NCBI GenBank assembly: GCA_014155875.1
Contig: JACEFZ010027774.1
Span: 112,501 to 176,500, forward strand
Direction: 5' to 3'
Length of the DNA: 64,000 bases
Source of the DNA: Cepaea nemoralis
Lineage: Eukaryota; Mollusca; Gastropoda; Stylommatophora; Helicidae
Part shown: positions 45,834 to 56,899 of the stretch, one piece after another
Numbering within the stretch: position 1 is the stretch's first letter
Layout of the letters: each line of letters begins with the position of its first letter
Notes under the pieces: model-generated
The model's database searches: none
Seen by the model: only the letters and a program-made list of their open reading frames with translations
Told to the model about the DNA's origin: nothing
Made by a program: the position numbers and the translations under genes

Positions 45834-48800
45834 TTCTTCTTCTTTCGTTCGCTTGAAATATGTCTATATCTGCAATGTTGTCTCTTGTATGAATTTAACT
45901 GTCTTTTTCAGTTCACATAGTGGTCCATAGAGTTTATCTTCCACTGTCGTCTCTCTAGGCCAGAAGGTTTGCCTAGATATGTTATATTTTGGGCAGTCTT
46001 GGAGTATGTGCTCTGCTGTCTGCGAGGCCAATCCACATGTGCACATGTGTGAGTCACCAATCTTGAATTTTGTATACATGTGGTTGCGTAATCTATTGTG
46101 TCCTGTTCTGAGGCGCGGAATAATGACTTGATCTGGTCTGTCCATATCGTGGTAGTCATCTTGAGCAGGTTTTGGTGGCTTTCTGATTGATTTGATCATT
46201 CTTTTCTTTTGGTGGTATGTAACGGGCACATCAGGCTGTTCTTCTTTGGCTCCTTCCTTAGCCAATTGATCAGCTCTGTCGTTTCCGGGTACTCCACAGT
46301 GGGATGGTATCCACTGTATGGTGACCTTATGCTGACTGCTAAGTTCAGAAAGTAGTGTTCTTAGTACTGGCAATTTCCCAGACAGGAGCGCCTCGAGTAC
46401 TGATTTTGCATCTGTCAGTAGCACCACAGGTTGTGTACCATTGCTGGTATTTAGTAATTTTTCTGTTGCTATCTTGATTGCCTCAATTTCAGCATCATAG
46501 TTATGGCAGTACTTTCCTGTCGGTACTCTGGCTGTGTCCCTAGTATTATTTGGGTATTCTATGTACACTCCCGCTCCTCCATTTCGAACAGCATTTTGTG
46601 CCGACCCATCTGTGTAGACTCGGATCCAGAGGTCCTGTGGGTATTCTTCATCAAGGAAGCTGAGAGTGGCTGTTCTGCGCTGCACACTGTTCTGTTCTTC
46701 CTTGTCAAATATTCCTCTCACTTTTGTCTGGATTTGTAATGATAGTTTATGCTCATCTTTCCATGGAGTTCGCTCTGGAATAGTTGTTAGGGGGATACCA
46801 ACTGTGGGCAGATCGGTGGTTTCTCTGCAGAGTCGTTTGGCCTGGTGGATAAAACTACTTCTTTTCAACCGCCCCATAGCTAGGTTTTCAAATCTGTTCT
46901 TCATAGGGTGGCCTGGCAAGCTGAGGAACTTTTCTGCTTGTATTAGCGTTTTCGTATCTCTGCGCTCACTCAGTGCTTGTGTCCTCCCCATCTTCTCCAT
47001 TTCCACTATAGGGGTTGATCTCATCCCTCCTGTGGTGACTCTAAGTGCTTGATTTTGCACCTTGTCCAGCTCTTGTAGTGTGGTTTTTGATGCTGAACAC
47101 CACGCAGTTGACCCATATTCCAGGTGTGGTCGTATGCTCTGTTGGTAAACTTTGCTAAGTATTTTCCCACTGGCTCCCTATGTGGTTCCACTTAGCTTTC
47201 TCAGGATGGCTATTTTCCTTCTGGCTTTTGCTACTGCTTTGATTATGTGCTTTCTCCATGTCAGCCTGCCATCAAATGTTACTCCAAGGTATGTTGGTTC
47301 TTTATCTTCTCTTAGGGGTGTTCCATTTATCTGGATGATCCCTGCCTTTTGTTTTGAAGAGAGGGTAAATAGAGTGGTGCTGCACTTGTCTGTGTTTATG
47401 CTGACACACCATCTATTTTCCCATGCAGCAAATGTATCTACAGCTCTTTGTAGCAATTTGGTGGCCACTGATGCATGTTCATTTGTGCTCCATAAAACCA
47501 GGTCATCGGCGTACATTGCCGCTTTAATTCCATGCGGTAGATTAGCAACAAGATCATTGATGAAGATTAGAAAAAGTGTGGGGGACAAGACTCCGCCCTG
47601 GGGAACACCGTGACGCAGTAGTACTTTCTTGCTCTTGAGTCCGTCTATCTGTACTCGGGCTCTTCTGTTGTGCAAGTATGCTTTCACCCATTTGTACATT
47701 CTTCCATTGACTTTGCAGTTTCTCAGTTTCTTCATCAGACCTTCTTTCCAGACTTTGTCAAAGGCTTTCTTCAGATCTATCCATGCCGCAAGCACCAGCT
47801 TCTTCTCTTGGAATGCATCCTCAATTTCTTGAGAGAGGTAGGTTGTCTGATCTTCCGTAGAGTAGCACTGCCTAAAGCCAGCCTGCTGTGGCACAAGGAT
47901 GTTTTTACTTTCAATGTACCACTGCAGTCTGTGATTGATGATGCGCTCCAGTGTTTTGCAGAGACAGCTGGTGAGGCTAATTGGTCTGTAGCTAGAGGCA
48001 ATGGAACCATCTTTCCCTGATTTTAGGAGGGGTATCATGATTGCTTCTCTCCAGGCTTGTGGAACACTGCCTAAGGTCCAGCTGTTATTGAAGATCTGCA
48101 ACAGCTTTGCTTTGGCCTCTGTTCCTAGGTTCCTGATCATTTCATTGGAGATACCATCAGCTCCTGGTGACTTTCTCATTTTCAGTTTTGATATGGCTAG
48201 CTCCAGTTCGCTGATTGTGATGGGTGCCTCCAGAACCTCATGTACTATTTCCTTCTGTCCTGTATGTTGTCGTTTCTCTCGAATCTCTTGTTGTTTCTCT
48301 GGACTAATTTTGATATTGTTATCTTGTGCGAATGAGTCCGCAAAATGGTCAGCTGCTTGCTTTCTTGTTAAGATGTTTCCATCTTTATGTAGTGCAATTT
48401 TTGAGTTTCTCCCTGTGCCCTCATCGTTAAGTTGTTTTATTAGCTTCCACAATTTCCTTGTGTCTTTTTCAAAGTTCAGAGACTCCGTTTTCTCCTGCCA
48501 GCTTTTCCGTCTAGCCTGCAGCTTGGCCCTTTGAAATTTGGCTTTTGCGTGCTGGAATTTATTGTGGTGCTCTTGGCTGGGTGTGGCCTCTGCTTGCTTT
48601 CTACACACTTCCACATCGTTATGCAACTGTTCCAGTTCACTACTCCAGTAGGGTTTATATTGTTTACGGGCTCCTCTTGGTACTGTTTCTCGCGCTGCCT
48701 GTAGTATGCATTTCCCAAACTCTTCAACTACTTTATTTATGTCTTTCTCAGTGTTCAGGTTTCTAACCAGTATGCTGGTGCGATGCTTGTACATTGCCCA

Positions 48801-50040
48801 GTCTGCTTTCTTGTAGTTCCACCTCGAGAGGGTGCTGCTTTCACTTACAAGCTCATTTTCTACGGTTAGAAAGACTGGCCGATGGTCACTGCCACCAAGT
48901 TGTTTCCCAACAATTCGTGTAATGTTCCACTCCAGGTCTGGTGAATGAAAAGCCAGGTCAGGTGTAGTTGTAGTGTGCCATGATCTCGAGTAGAAAGTAT
49001 GTGGGTCGGACGGCTTGTTAATCAAGATGAATCTATTCTCATCCTGCCAGTCTTCCAGTCTCTCTCCTCTCTGGTCCATGTGATCATAGCCCCAGCTCTG
49101 CGAGTGGCTGTTGAAATCGCCACACACAATCATTTTTTCTTTTAATGGTAGTGTGTCCAGTGCCTGTGGGCGGTCACTTGGACAGTAGTAATTGATCAGA
49201 TGTAGGTCTGTATTACCTGTCTTAAGTTTAAGTGTCTGATACTCAGCCCCTTCCATGTAGACTTCGATTTGGGAAGCAATGATGTTATTTTTTACAAGGG
49301 TCAGTATCCCACCTTTTCGCCTGTCCTTTCGGTCAGATCGGTAACACTGGTAGCCTCTGATTTTGAAGGCTATATTTTCGTTGAGGTGAGTTTCTTGCAA
49401 GCAACATATGTTTACTTTTTATTGGTCCAAGATGTGTTCTAATTTTATTTTTTTCTTGTTGCCGACTCCCTCCGCATTCCAGTGCATTATTTTAAGTCTT
49501 TGTTTAGTATGGCCAGTCGTCCTATTCTCATGTCCCCTTGCTCCACAGGACATCTGAGACGGACCTCCAGTAGTTGGGGTTGGATCCTTTCGAGACATAG
49601 GGCCCGGCACTGCACCTGCCTGGGGGTCCAAAGCAGGGCGAGCACCATAACATTTAGCAGTAGTCGACATATTCCATTTTGCGTGATTGCGTGGCATCCT
49701 GATTTCTGTGGTGCGCCTCCTGGCTGGTTGCCTCCGTCTTCAGCACCTTTCTTTGCTAGAGCAGACTGTGGTCTCACTCGAGTGTAGATGTGTATGCGCA
49801 CACACGTGTCTGCGCATGCATGTACGTGCATACACATCTAGAGCATACTGGTTATTTTTCGGCGCCAGAAACTCGCCGTCGCCCCTTCTCCTGTTAGTTA
49901 AAACAGTTCCGCCACGTGAAGGCCAGGAGTTGGACTTTTGCTGCAGAGGTTATGTATTCACGAGCCATTGGGGTATTTAAGCAATGTTGGGCGCTCACCC
50001 CAACACTGCGCCCCGGCTACATACAGCAACATTTGGAACC
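45834..50040 (-). mobile_element. RNase H-bearing LINE (I/Nimb-like), 4.2 kb, with 11-bp TSD
   Basis: Perfect duplication CCTGAGTGCAG at 45823-45833 and 50041-50051. Minus orientation: 5' end at 50040, a leader of about 340 bp with a hairpin (49785-49840), one long ORF, and a short 3' end finishing in GAAAGAAGAAGAA. There is no gag-like ORF1, so it is either a single-ORF type or slightly 5'-truncated. Confidence 0.9.
45864..49697 (-). pseudogene. LINE endonuclease-RT-RNase H polyprotein, two nonsense codons
   Basis: One continuous minus frame of about 1278 codons, broken only by TAA (49419-49421) and TAG (47178-47180). The endonuclease has LKIMHWNAEG, CLQETHLNEN, IVCGDFNSHSQSWG, TPDLAFHS and GGSDHRPVFL. 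The RT region contains RKSPGADGISNEMI, AWREAIMIPLLKSGKDG, RPISLTSCLCKTLERII, AAWIDLKKAFDKVW, GVPQGGVLSPTLFL and AAMYADDLVLW. RNase H has VYTDGSAQNA, AEIEAIKIA, LLTDAKSV and IPSHCGVPGNDRADQLA. A C-terminal Cys/His knot (CTCGLASQTAEHILQDC) follows. The TAG lies where TGG (Trp) would be expected in a conserved aromatic position. All catalytic motifs remain, so inactivation is recent or slight. RNase H places it in the I superfamily. Confidence 0.92.
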
Positions 50041-50129
50041 CCTGAGTGCAGTGATGTCAGTTCTTAGCTCAACTCAACTCAAATATTACACCCTCGTGCT
50101 ATATATGGTCTCCGTTCACCTTCAGACGT

Positions 50130-50620
50130 CAATATGAATAAATACAAAGAAAAAAGCAGTCAACATAAGCTTGCTGATTTCCCCACAGAATTCGTCTTCA
50201 AATGGAGCGGGTGTAGACCAAGATAATTTTCTCTGTTCTGCATATGTTGGACACTCCTCTAACAAATGTTTAGCTGTCATTTTACAAGTTCCACGGTCAC
50301 ATTTATCAACATCTCATATCTTTAGTTTATTAAATAAGTGATAATGTTGTGACCCGCCTGTGGTCTGAAGATTGTAACTTGTTCTTTTCAACTCAGTTTG
50401 TAATATGCGTCATCTTTCTGGTGACCTGGACGCTCTGATTTTCACTTAGTTCCATAATTGCTTCTAATTAACATCTTGGCCCCATCATAGTTTAAGTCTA
50501 CATTAGGATGAGGTTGTCCTTCACATTGCTTTGCTAAAATGTCGGCTTCATAAAAGCATCGCATCCAAGCAAAAGAAAACTGCTTATAAGACCAGTGCAA
50601 TACAATTTAATTAAATTCTA
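50130..50620 (-). pseudogene. RNase H LINE C-terminal fragment
   Basis: The minus sense reads CFYEADILAKQCEG, then CKMTAKHLLEECPTYAEQR, the Cys/His end typical of RNase H LINEs, with stops between. It is a different family from 45864-49697, judged by sequence. Confidence 0.55.
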
Positions 50621-50649
50621 TTAAAGATTCTTTCTTTGAAAAAAACAAA

Positions 50650-51070
50650 AAACACACACACACATTCACAGATAAATCAATGATTTGGCAGGCAGAAAAC
50701 AAGATTAAACACTGGCTGTTTGAAATCGAAAACAAGAAAGGTTTCATGGAAGAAGAACCTATCATAGAGAGATGGAATTAACTCATATGAGACCCGGGAA
50801 GGTTAAACCGGTCAACAAATGCCCGCAGAAGTCGGATATGTCGGCCTAAAGGAGCAATATCGCAGATTGATGTAAACAGGCACAACGTAATAACGTCCCA
50901 AAAAACTCTCCGGATGAACGCAGCAGAAGAAGAAGAACTCATAAGAGAAGAGTATGTTGGAGATACGACAGAAGTAACAGAATGCATTATCCTAGTAGGT
51001 ACGCCTTTACTGAAACAAGAAGCCGTTTATGCTATCAAACATACAAATAAATGTCGCATCTCACTTGTAG
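50650..51070 (+). pseudogene. RTE-2 pre-RT fragment with nested 148-bp insertion
   Basis: Encodes KGFMEEEPIIERWN, is interrupted, then resumes REEYVGDTTEVTE and LLKQEAVYAIKHT, matching the RTE-2 stretch before RT (26040-26220). Stops are present. Confidence 0.6.
50788..50935 (+). repeat. 148-bp retroposed fragment with GAA tail and 8-bp TSD
   Basis: Flanked by AACTCATA (50780-50787, 50936-50943). Ends 'gcagcagaagaagaagaa'. The peptide resembles a LINE C-terminus, but no diagnostic motif is left. Confidence 0.7.
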
Positions 51071-51084
51071 GACGATAGTATTAA

Positions 51085-51250
51085 CTATGGGTTGTTGTTC
51101 TAAACAAATTTACGTTCTGTAGTTTGCCATTACTCTCTGAAGGAAACGTCAATATTTTAGTCCCACTTAATGCCGGTATAGGGGTTGAATCGCCTACCTC
51201 GCCACCAGCGCAAGGAAGTTTAAAAACGAGCGCTCTTGTCCTTCCGATCA
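51085..51250 (-). repeat. SINE-B / SINE-A junction
   Basis: A reverse SINE-B end (51090-51150, 'acgttctgtagtttgccattactctctga') joins a reverse SINE-A head (51165-51250, 'gccggtataggggttgaatcgcctacctcg'). Either nested decay or a chimeric element. Confidence 0.6.
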
Positions 51251-51282
51251 CATCAAGTAAAATGAACATACACTGGACCAGA

Positions 51283-51955
51283 TGAAATCATGGTAGAGAA
51301 GACAGACATACTGGCAACATGTGAATAGATGAAATCAGGGTAGAGAAGACAGACATACTGGCGACATGTGAATATATATTAAATCATGGTAGAGAAGACA
51401 GACATACTGGCGACATGTGAATATATATTAAATCAGGGTAGAGAAGACAGACATACTGGCGACATGTGAATATATATTAAATCATGGTAGAGAAGACAGA
51501 CATACTGGCGACATGTGAATATATATTAAATCAGGGTAGAGAAGACAGACATACTGGCGACATGTGAATATATATTAAATCATGGTAGAGAAGACAGACA
51601 TACTGGCGACATGTGAATATATATTAAATCAGGGTAGAGAAGACAGACATACTGGCGACATGTGAATATATATTAAATCAGGGTAGAGAAGACAGACATA
51701 CTGGCGACATGTGAATATATATTAAATCAGGGTAGAGAAGACAGACATACTGGCGACATGTGAATATATATTAAATCAGGGTAGAGAAGACAGACATACT
51801 GGCGACATGTGAATATATATTAAATCAGGGTAGAGACAGACATACTGGCGACATGTGAATATATATTAAATCAGGGTAGAGAAGACAGACATACTGGCGA
51901 CATGTGAATATATATTAAATCAGGGTAGAGACAGACATACTGGCAACATGTGAAT
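51283..51955. repeat. 49-bp tandem repeat, about 14 copies
   Basis: Units 'gacagacatactggcgacatg', 'tgaatatatattaaatca', 'gggtagagaa'. Two units lack the same few bases (51830, 51927), marking a duplicated variant block. Confidence 0.95.
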
Positions 51956-52089
51956 AGAAACATTAACCAAACCTTTGAATGATGTTTACAACAGCGGATG
52001 CATGCCTACCTAGAGATATTCTGAAGCTTGTATCTGAAGCTTTAGCCATTAGCCGAAAGGATAAGTGAGCTCCATTTCCTAAACTTCCG

Positions 52090-52245
52090 GTGCTCCAATG
52101 GCGGGGTAAGGGGTTCATAACATGCACAATAAGTCGAGCTTAAACGTTGGCTTCTCGTTCAGAAAGCAATGGCAAACTATCGCACGTAAAATTGCCTAGC
52201 ATATACATCAATCTGTTATTGATCGCCACGTCATATTCAAGAATA
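52090..52245 (+). repeat. SINE-B copy
   Basis: 'gttggcttctcgttcagaaagcaatggcaaac' to 'cgccacgtcatattcaagaat'. The head is degraded. Confidence 0.7.
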
Positions 52246-52364
52246 AAATTGTCCTATTCAAAGATACTTATATTAGAAAGAGCGACATCTTGAAGTACAG
52301 AAGTTTCATAACAGACACACCGTCTATTTGCTGAAAAATCGTATGTGACCTGTTCGTCTGTATG

Positions 52365-52665
52365 GGTGTGAATTGTATGGATGTGAATTGTATGGATGTG
52401 AATTGTATGGGTGTGAATTGTATGGATTTGAATTGATTGAGTGTGAATTGTATGGAAGTGAATTGTATGGATGTGAATTGTATGGGTGTGAATTGTGTGG
52501 ATGTGAATTGATTGGGTGTGAATTGTATGGATGTGAATTGTATGGATGTGAATTGTATGGATGTGAATTGATTGGGTGTGAATTGTATGGATGTGAATTG
52601 TATGGATGTGAATTGATTGAGTATGAATTGTATGGATGTGAATTGTATGGGTGTGAATTGTAGAT
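52365..52665. repeat. 15-bp tandem repeat, about 20 copies
   Basis: Unit 'tgtatggatgtgaat'. Being in-frame it yields YGCEL and IHTH repeat ORFs. It abuts the SINE-like element at 52665. Confidence 0.95.
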
Positions 52666-53237
52666 TCGTGGCACCTTGCGGTCTTGATAAATGACAGTTT
52701 GTACCTCTTCATAGCCTTGGCTGAATTGAAGAGACCATGTGTTGCCCATGCAGCATAATCTCCTTCCCCGGCCTGTCTAGTTTACTCCAGAGACCATGTG
52801 TTGCCCATGCAGCATAATCTCCTCCCTCGGCCTGCCTAGTTTACTCCAGAGACCATGTGTTGCCCATGCAGCATAATCTCCTTCCCCGGCCTGTCTAGTT
52901 TACTCCAGAGACCATGTGTTGCCCATGCAGCATAATCTCCTTCCCCGGCCTGTCTAGTTTACTCCAGAGACCATGTGTTGCCCATGCAGCATAATCTCCT
53001 TCCCCGGCCTGTCTAGTTTACTCCAGAGACCATGTGTTGCCCATGCAGCATAATCTCCTCCCTCGGCCTGCCTAGTTTACTCCAGAGACCATGTGTTGCC
53101 CATGCAGCATAATCTCCTTCCCCGGCCTGTCTAGTTTACTCCAGTGAAAAATTAACACCAATATTTCTGGAACAAGACAAGCTGCAGAAGCTGTCGAATC
53201 AGCAACGGTATGCTTTAATCCGTCTGTCGGAACTTCG
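52665..53237 (-). mobile_element. SINE-like LINE-tailed element with internal satellite
   Basis: Reverse copy of the 19335-19941 family: tail words ('ggcaccttgcggtcttgat', 'gacagtttgtacct') at the left, and head-side words ('ggaacaagacaagctgcagaag', 'cgtctgtcggaac') at the right. The internal 59-bp segment, single in the other two copies, is present seven times (52730-53142). Confidence 0.85.
52730..53142. repeat. 59-bp satellite, exactly 7 copies, inside the SINE-like element
   Basis: Units start at 52730, 52789, 52848, 52907, 52966, 53025 and 53084. Copies 2 and 6 carry the 'cctccctcggcctgcc' variant, the others 'ccttccccggcctgtc', so copying included blocks of more than one unit. Confidence 0.97.
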
Positions 53238-53239
53238 AA

Positions 53240-53635
53240 GAAACTTTTTACAAGCTATATAAAGTAAATCCTGATGTACGGAAGTGAATCATTGGCAATC
53301 GGCAGATTAGTGGGGAAAAATGTGGAAACTGCAGAAATGTGGTTTTATAGAGAATTTCGTGTGTAGGCAAACAGCGTAATGAGGATATATTGAGAGGGGT
53401 TAATTCATATAGAGAGCTGATTACTTGCTTCAGGAGATTCAATCCAGGTTATCTGAGCATATGATGAGACAACGAGAAAGTTGTAGGAGAAAAGAGACAG
53501 GGTGAGACAAAGAGAGAAAATGCTAGTTTGACATCACGACATGGAAGAACACCGATGTAAGAAATGATTGCCAGTACACGAGACAGAGGGCTGGGAACAG
53601 ATATGATCACCAAAGCCACACGGCATAGACTATCA
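53240..53635 (+). pseudogene. Degraded RTE C-terminal fragment
   Basis: Words such as 'gtacggaagtgaatcattgg', 'actgcagaaatgtggttttatagag' and 'acatggaagaacaccga' follow the RTE post-RT order (GSESW.., TAEMWF.., RHGR). No open frame. Confidence 0.55.
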
Positions 53636-53654
53636 GACTAATTGAATGCTTGTG

Positions 53655-54390
53655 TCCTAAGTGATTGAATGGACGTGATCCCAAAGGTGGCAGGTTCTGT
53701 ACGCAGGCAGTGGATTGAATCGCTGCGGAGGTTTGCTGTTCGTGTAGTCTGGTTCATCTTCGTTACGGGACATGCGGGAGTTAAGAGAAATGCACGAGCT
53801 GATAAACTTGCTGGCTCTGCATCCTCTGCAGATGGCCGGCCTATGGATCGAGCCAATGTTATTAATGCCCTTAGCGAGTTGTTGGGTACAGAGAGCTTTA
53901 TTCCACATTGTTGTCTAGAATGAGAGACTCGGCAGTAAGAATTGGCACGGCTAGACACGAGAGACCCGCTCCGTGGCGAAGTGCTTACCGACGCCATTCG
54001 TAAGCCCGCTTACTAGCGTTCGAAATACAGCTGCGAGCGATTTGGCAGCAGATCGCGTCGCGCTGGATTTTAACGAATTGGTATGGGGGCCGGTCGTTCA
54101 GAAAGCAATGGTAAGCTACTGGATGTAAACTTGCCAAGACATCATCAACAGCAGTAAAATGCTGGCGTAGACAGGGATGTACTGTAAAAAAGTTTATGAA
54201 AAAAAAAGACACCAGAGGCACGTGGGGAAATCAGAGGCCTTGCCAGCTCAACCCAGAATTTGCACCATTAGACATCGGACGCTGATGCGTCTTTGGAGTC
54301 TGGGATATAAGCACCTATGGTCATGTCCGGAATGCAACGATGTTATCCCGACAGATAATTTAACTAACAAATTGAATACGAAACTATAAA
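53655..54390 (+). pseudogene. RNase H / 'CPEC' LINE end, split by SINE-B
   Basis: The ORF 53669-53923 encodes VTGHAGVKRNARADKLAGSA, the last RNase H strand (His and Asp of the GHxGxxxNxxAD motif). After the SINE (53964-54206) the reading continues to LWSLGYKHLWSCPECNDV, the terminal motif. It links the RNase H domain and the 'CPEC' tail to one LINE family. Confidence 0.75.
53964..54206 (+). repeat. SINE-B, full-length 243 bp, with 11-bp TSD (reference copy)
   Basis: Flanked by AGACACGAGAG (53953-53963) and AGACACCAGAG (54207-54217). The head has 'gtggcgaagtgcttac' (A box) and 'agcgttcgaaatac' (B box). The body contains 'gttcagaaagcaatgg', and the element ends in a run of nine A. It is tRNA-derived and non-autonomous. 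Confidence 0.9.
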
Positions 54391-54429
54391 ATAAAAACTA
54401 CAACCTGTTTTCACACTGAAACTATCTAC

Positions 54430-54660
54430 GTGACCTGTTACTATCTCTGTGGCGAAGGTTTTACGGACGCAATTCGTAATCTCGCATACCGCGTTCAAAG
54501 CACAGCTGCGGGATATTTGGCAGTACACAGCATTGCGTTGATTTTCATAAAACGGTATAAGTTCCATAAAGTAATGGCAAACTACTGAACATAAACTAGT
54601 CAAGAAAACACAAACAGTCAAAGAAGTCTGGGATTGGCTTTCAAGCTACGCCGGCAGGAC
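54430..54660 (+). repeat. SINE-B, near full-length
   Basis: Head 'tggcgaaggttttacggacgc' and 'gcgttcaaagcacagc', body 'taatggcaaactactgaacat'. It lies 40 bp after the LINE end. Confidence 0.85.
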
Positions 54661-54749
54661 TGACCGAAAAGCTATACCAGTTTACTGACTGCAGGCCCAC
54701 TACTGATCGAGAGAGAGTGGGCGCTTATCGAGACTTTGTCGAACGGTCG

Positions 54750-54985
54750 TATGTCAACTGAAAGAATGGCTTTTTAATCGTATGAAATTAGTATAGTGCC
54801 AACTGAAAGAATAGCGTTATTAATCATATAAAATAAGTATACTGTCAACTGAAAGAATGGCTTTTTAATAATATAAAATTAGTATAGTGTCAACTGAAAG
54901 AATGGCTTTTTAATAATATAAAATTAGTATAGTGTCAACTGAAATAATAACTATTTAATCATATAAAATTAGTATAGTGTCCTCC
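54750..54985. repeat. About 50-bp tandem repeat, 5 copies
   Basis: 'gtcaactgaaagaatggctt', 'tttaataatataaaattagtatagt' repeated. Confidence 0.95.
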
Positions 54986-54989
54986 TACG

Positions 54990-55290
54990 GGTCTATGACA
55001 TGATAGCACCATCACATGTTGTAGGTCAGAGACCAAGGAAGAATAGGTGGCAGATATTTCCTTGTTTGTTTATAAGGGATCGCGTTTACCTCAAGGGCAG
55101 AGCCGCTCAACAGGTCCTCAAGTCTCCGTATGCCATTCGGATGACCGCCGCTGCGTGTGGCCCTGGCAAGGTGATCTTAGCCAAAAGGCCGAGGAAAAAT
55201 CGTGTCCGAAGACGACCCGGTACTACCCATGTTAGGCTGGTTAGCCAAGGGAGCTCAGTCTGGCTTTTAAAATCCGCCCTAATTCTGATT
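54990..55290 (-). other. Segment holding a U2 snRNA-like 5' motif
   Basis: The minus strand of 55172-55193 equals, over 22 consecutive bases, positions 8-29 of the conserved metazoan U2 snRNA as I remember it (the region with GGCCTTTTGGCTAAGAT). Flanking bases do not follow U2, so this is not a U2 gene. It could be a snRNA-derived piece of a retroposon. The rest of the segment is GC-richer than its surroundings and unassigned. Confidence 0.4.
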
Positions 55291-55299
55291 TTGTCAAAC

Positions 55300-55690
55300 T
55301 GGTCATCTACTGCCTATATTACCTTGCGGCTAAGTTCAAAGGAAGCAAAGGGGGAAGGGAGGGTGTAATTGAGCCTGAGGAATTTCGATTTCGATGTCAC
55401 CATTACCTTATATAGTTAAACTTCAAGGAGAAGTTGTAGTTGTGGTCCAACACCGGCTCAGAATGATAGTCCTGGGTTTACCCTCACAGGCTTATTAATC
55501 GGAATGTTGTCTATAGGAATTAAGGCCGCCTGGCTAGTGTAATCGCCGCGGACTGTGCAAATTATGTTGTTTTTTTTTCCCCATTTTGTTCCCGACGGAA
55601 AAACCCCCCACACCTTACCGAGGATTCGAACTCGGGTCTCCCGAAGGAGAACCCCACATTATAGCTACTCGGCCAGCTGTCCCAATGCGG
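55300..55690 (-). repeat. SINE-C, split by a 130-bp insertion
   Basis: Tail side at 55300-55384 ('gtcatctactgcctat', 'ttgagcctgaggaatt'). The rest is 55515-55690 ('ggaattaaggccgcctggctag', head 'ggccgagtagct' and 'cgagttcgaatcctcgg' on the minus strand). Confidence 0.85.
55385..55514. other. 130-bp orphan insertion with 7-bp TSD
   Basis: Bounded by AGGAATT (55378-55384, 55515-55521) inside SINE-C, whose uninterrupted form is seen at 18220-18260. It has no tail, inverted ends or match elsewhere in the window. Confidence 0.6.
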
Positions 55691-56290
55691 ATTCGAGCCC
55701 ATGAAATTCAGGTCGGCAGGCAGAATATTACAAGTTCATTACCAGGGCAGTATTCTGTCAACTTCGCTAACTTTCCCGCTTATGGCAACAACAAACTCCA
55801 CTTCATGAAAGCCGCAATCTATTTAATCACTTAATTAATTGTTTTGTGCCACGGAAAGTTCATCGCCCTATTCAATGACCCTCTTCTTCCTACTTCACCT
55901 TTTCCGGTACAAACTAAGGAATGTTTATCTCCCCTACGTTGCAATAAACTCTGGAATCCCATTTATATCGTGTGTGGTCGGTGTCTGATCGATTTCGTAA
56001 AATGTGAACAGGTAAATATAATTGACGTAAAGCTAAAGTTTTACTCTTCCACTTCTTGTTGTGTGGCTTTGTGCGTCCGTGAGACCGCGTGATAATTGAG
56101 CTGTGAGAGCTATAGTGCTCTGCCAACGTCCTGGAGTTTACGGTGACATTCAGTTTGGGTTTCATTCTTACAGATTAGATGTAGGGCAGATTAACTTTGT
56201 TGGGAATGTTCCCGCAGCAATGTCCTGTTAATTTCTTTGACTTCTATGATGTTATTCTGTTGATGACGTTTTATTTTTAGTGGCTACTGG
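55690..56290. other. Unassigned sequence
   Basis: About 600 bp. Short ORFs (55844-56092) carry no recognisable domain. Confidence 0.4.
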
Positions 56291-56299
56291 TGTGGTAGT

Positions 56300-56890
56300 T
56301 GGTGTGTGTCACGCGATGTTGCTCGACAGATGTTGTACTAGTGATGTTACTCTAATACTATTGTTCTACAAAGCAATTGTTGACTTAGTGCAGGTTCTAT
56401 TAGAGAGGTTGCTCTATAATTTAACTGTTGCTCTAGTGCTGCTGTACTATCATTTAACTGTCCATCTATAATTTACTTGCTCTATAATTTAACTTTTTCT
56501 CTGTAATTTACCTGTTGCTTTATAATTTACCTGTTCCTTCATAATTTATTTGCTCAATAATTAAATGTTGCACTATTATTTAACTGATGTTCTATAATGT
56601 AACTGATGTTCTATAATGTAACTGATGTTCTATAATATAACTGTTGTTCTTAATTTAAATGTCCCTTTATAATTTAATTGGACTATTATTTGACTGTTGC
56701 TCTTTAGCTTAACAGTTCCTCTATAATTTAACTGTCGCTTTATAATGTAAGTATTCCTTTATAATGTAATTACACAATAATTAACTGTTACTCTATAATA
56801 TAAACCGTTCCTCTGTAATTTAAATGTTGCTCTATAATGTAACTGTCTCTCTATAATTTAATTTCTCTATAATTTAACTGTTCCTCTATA
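56300..56890. repeat. About 21-bp diverged tandem repeat
   Basis: Units such as 'ctataatttaactgttcctct', most regular in 56450-56890 and loosening leftward. Confidence 0.9.
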
Positions 56891-56899
56891 ATTATATCA

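Noticed and set aside
47152..48766. Plus-strand ORFs of up to 177 codons in the RNase H LINE
   Set aside because: Antisense shadows of the minus-strand polyprotein.
51283..51955. CRISPR-like appearance of a regular 49-bp repeat
   Set aside because: Whole units are repeated with no unique spacers, and the context is eukaryotic.
52254..52749. IHTH / YNSHP / YGCEL repeat proteins
   Set aside because: In-frame reading of a 15-bp tandem repeat.
55000..55368. 122-codon ORF with basic residues near the U2-like motif, possibly histone- or ribosomal-like
   Set aside because: No recognisable domain, and the reading runs into SINE-C.
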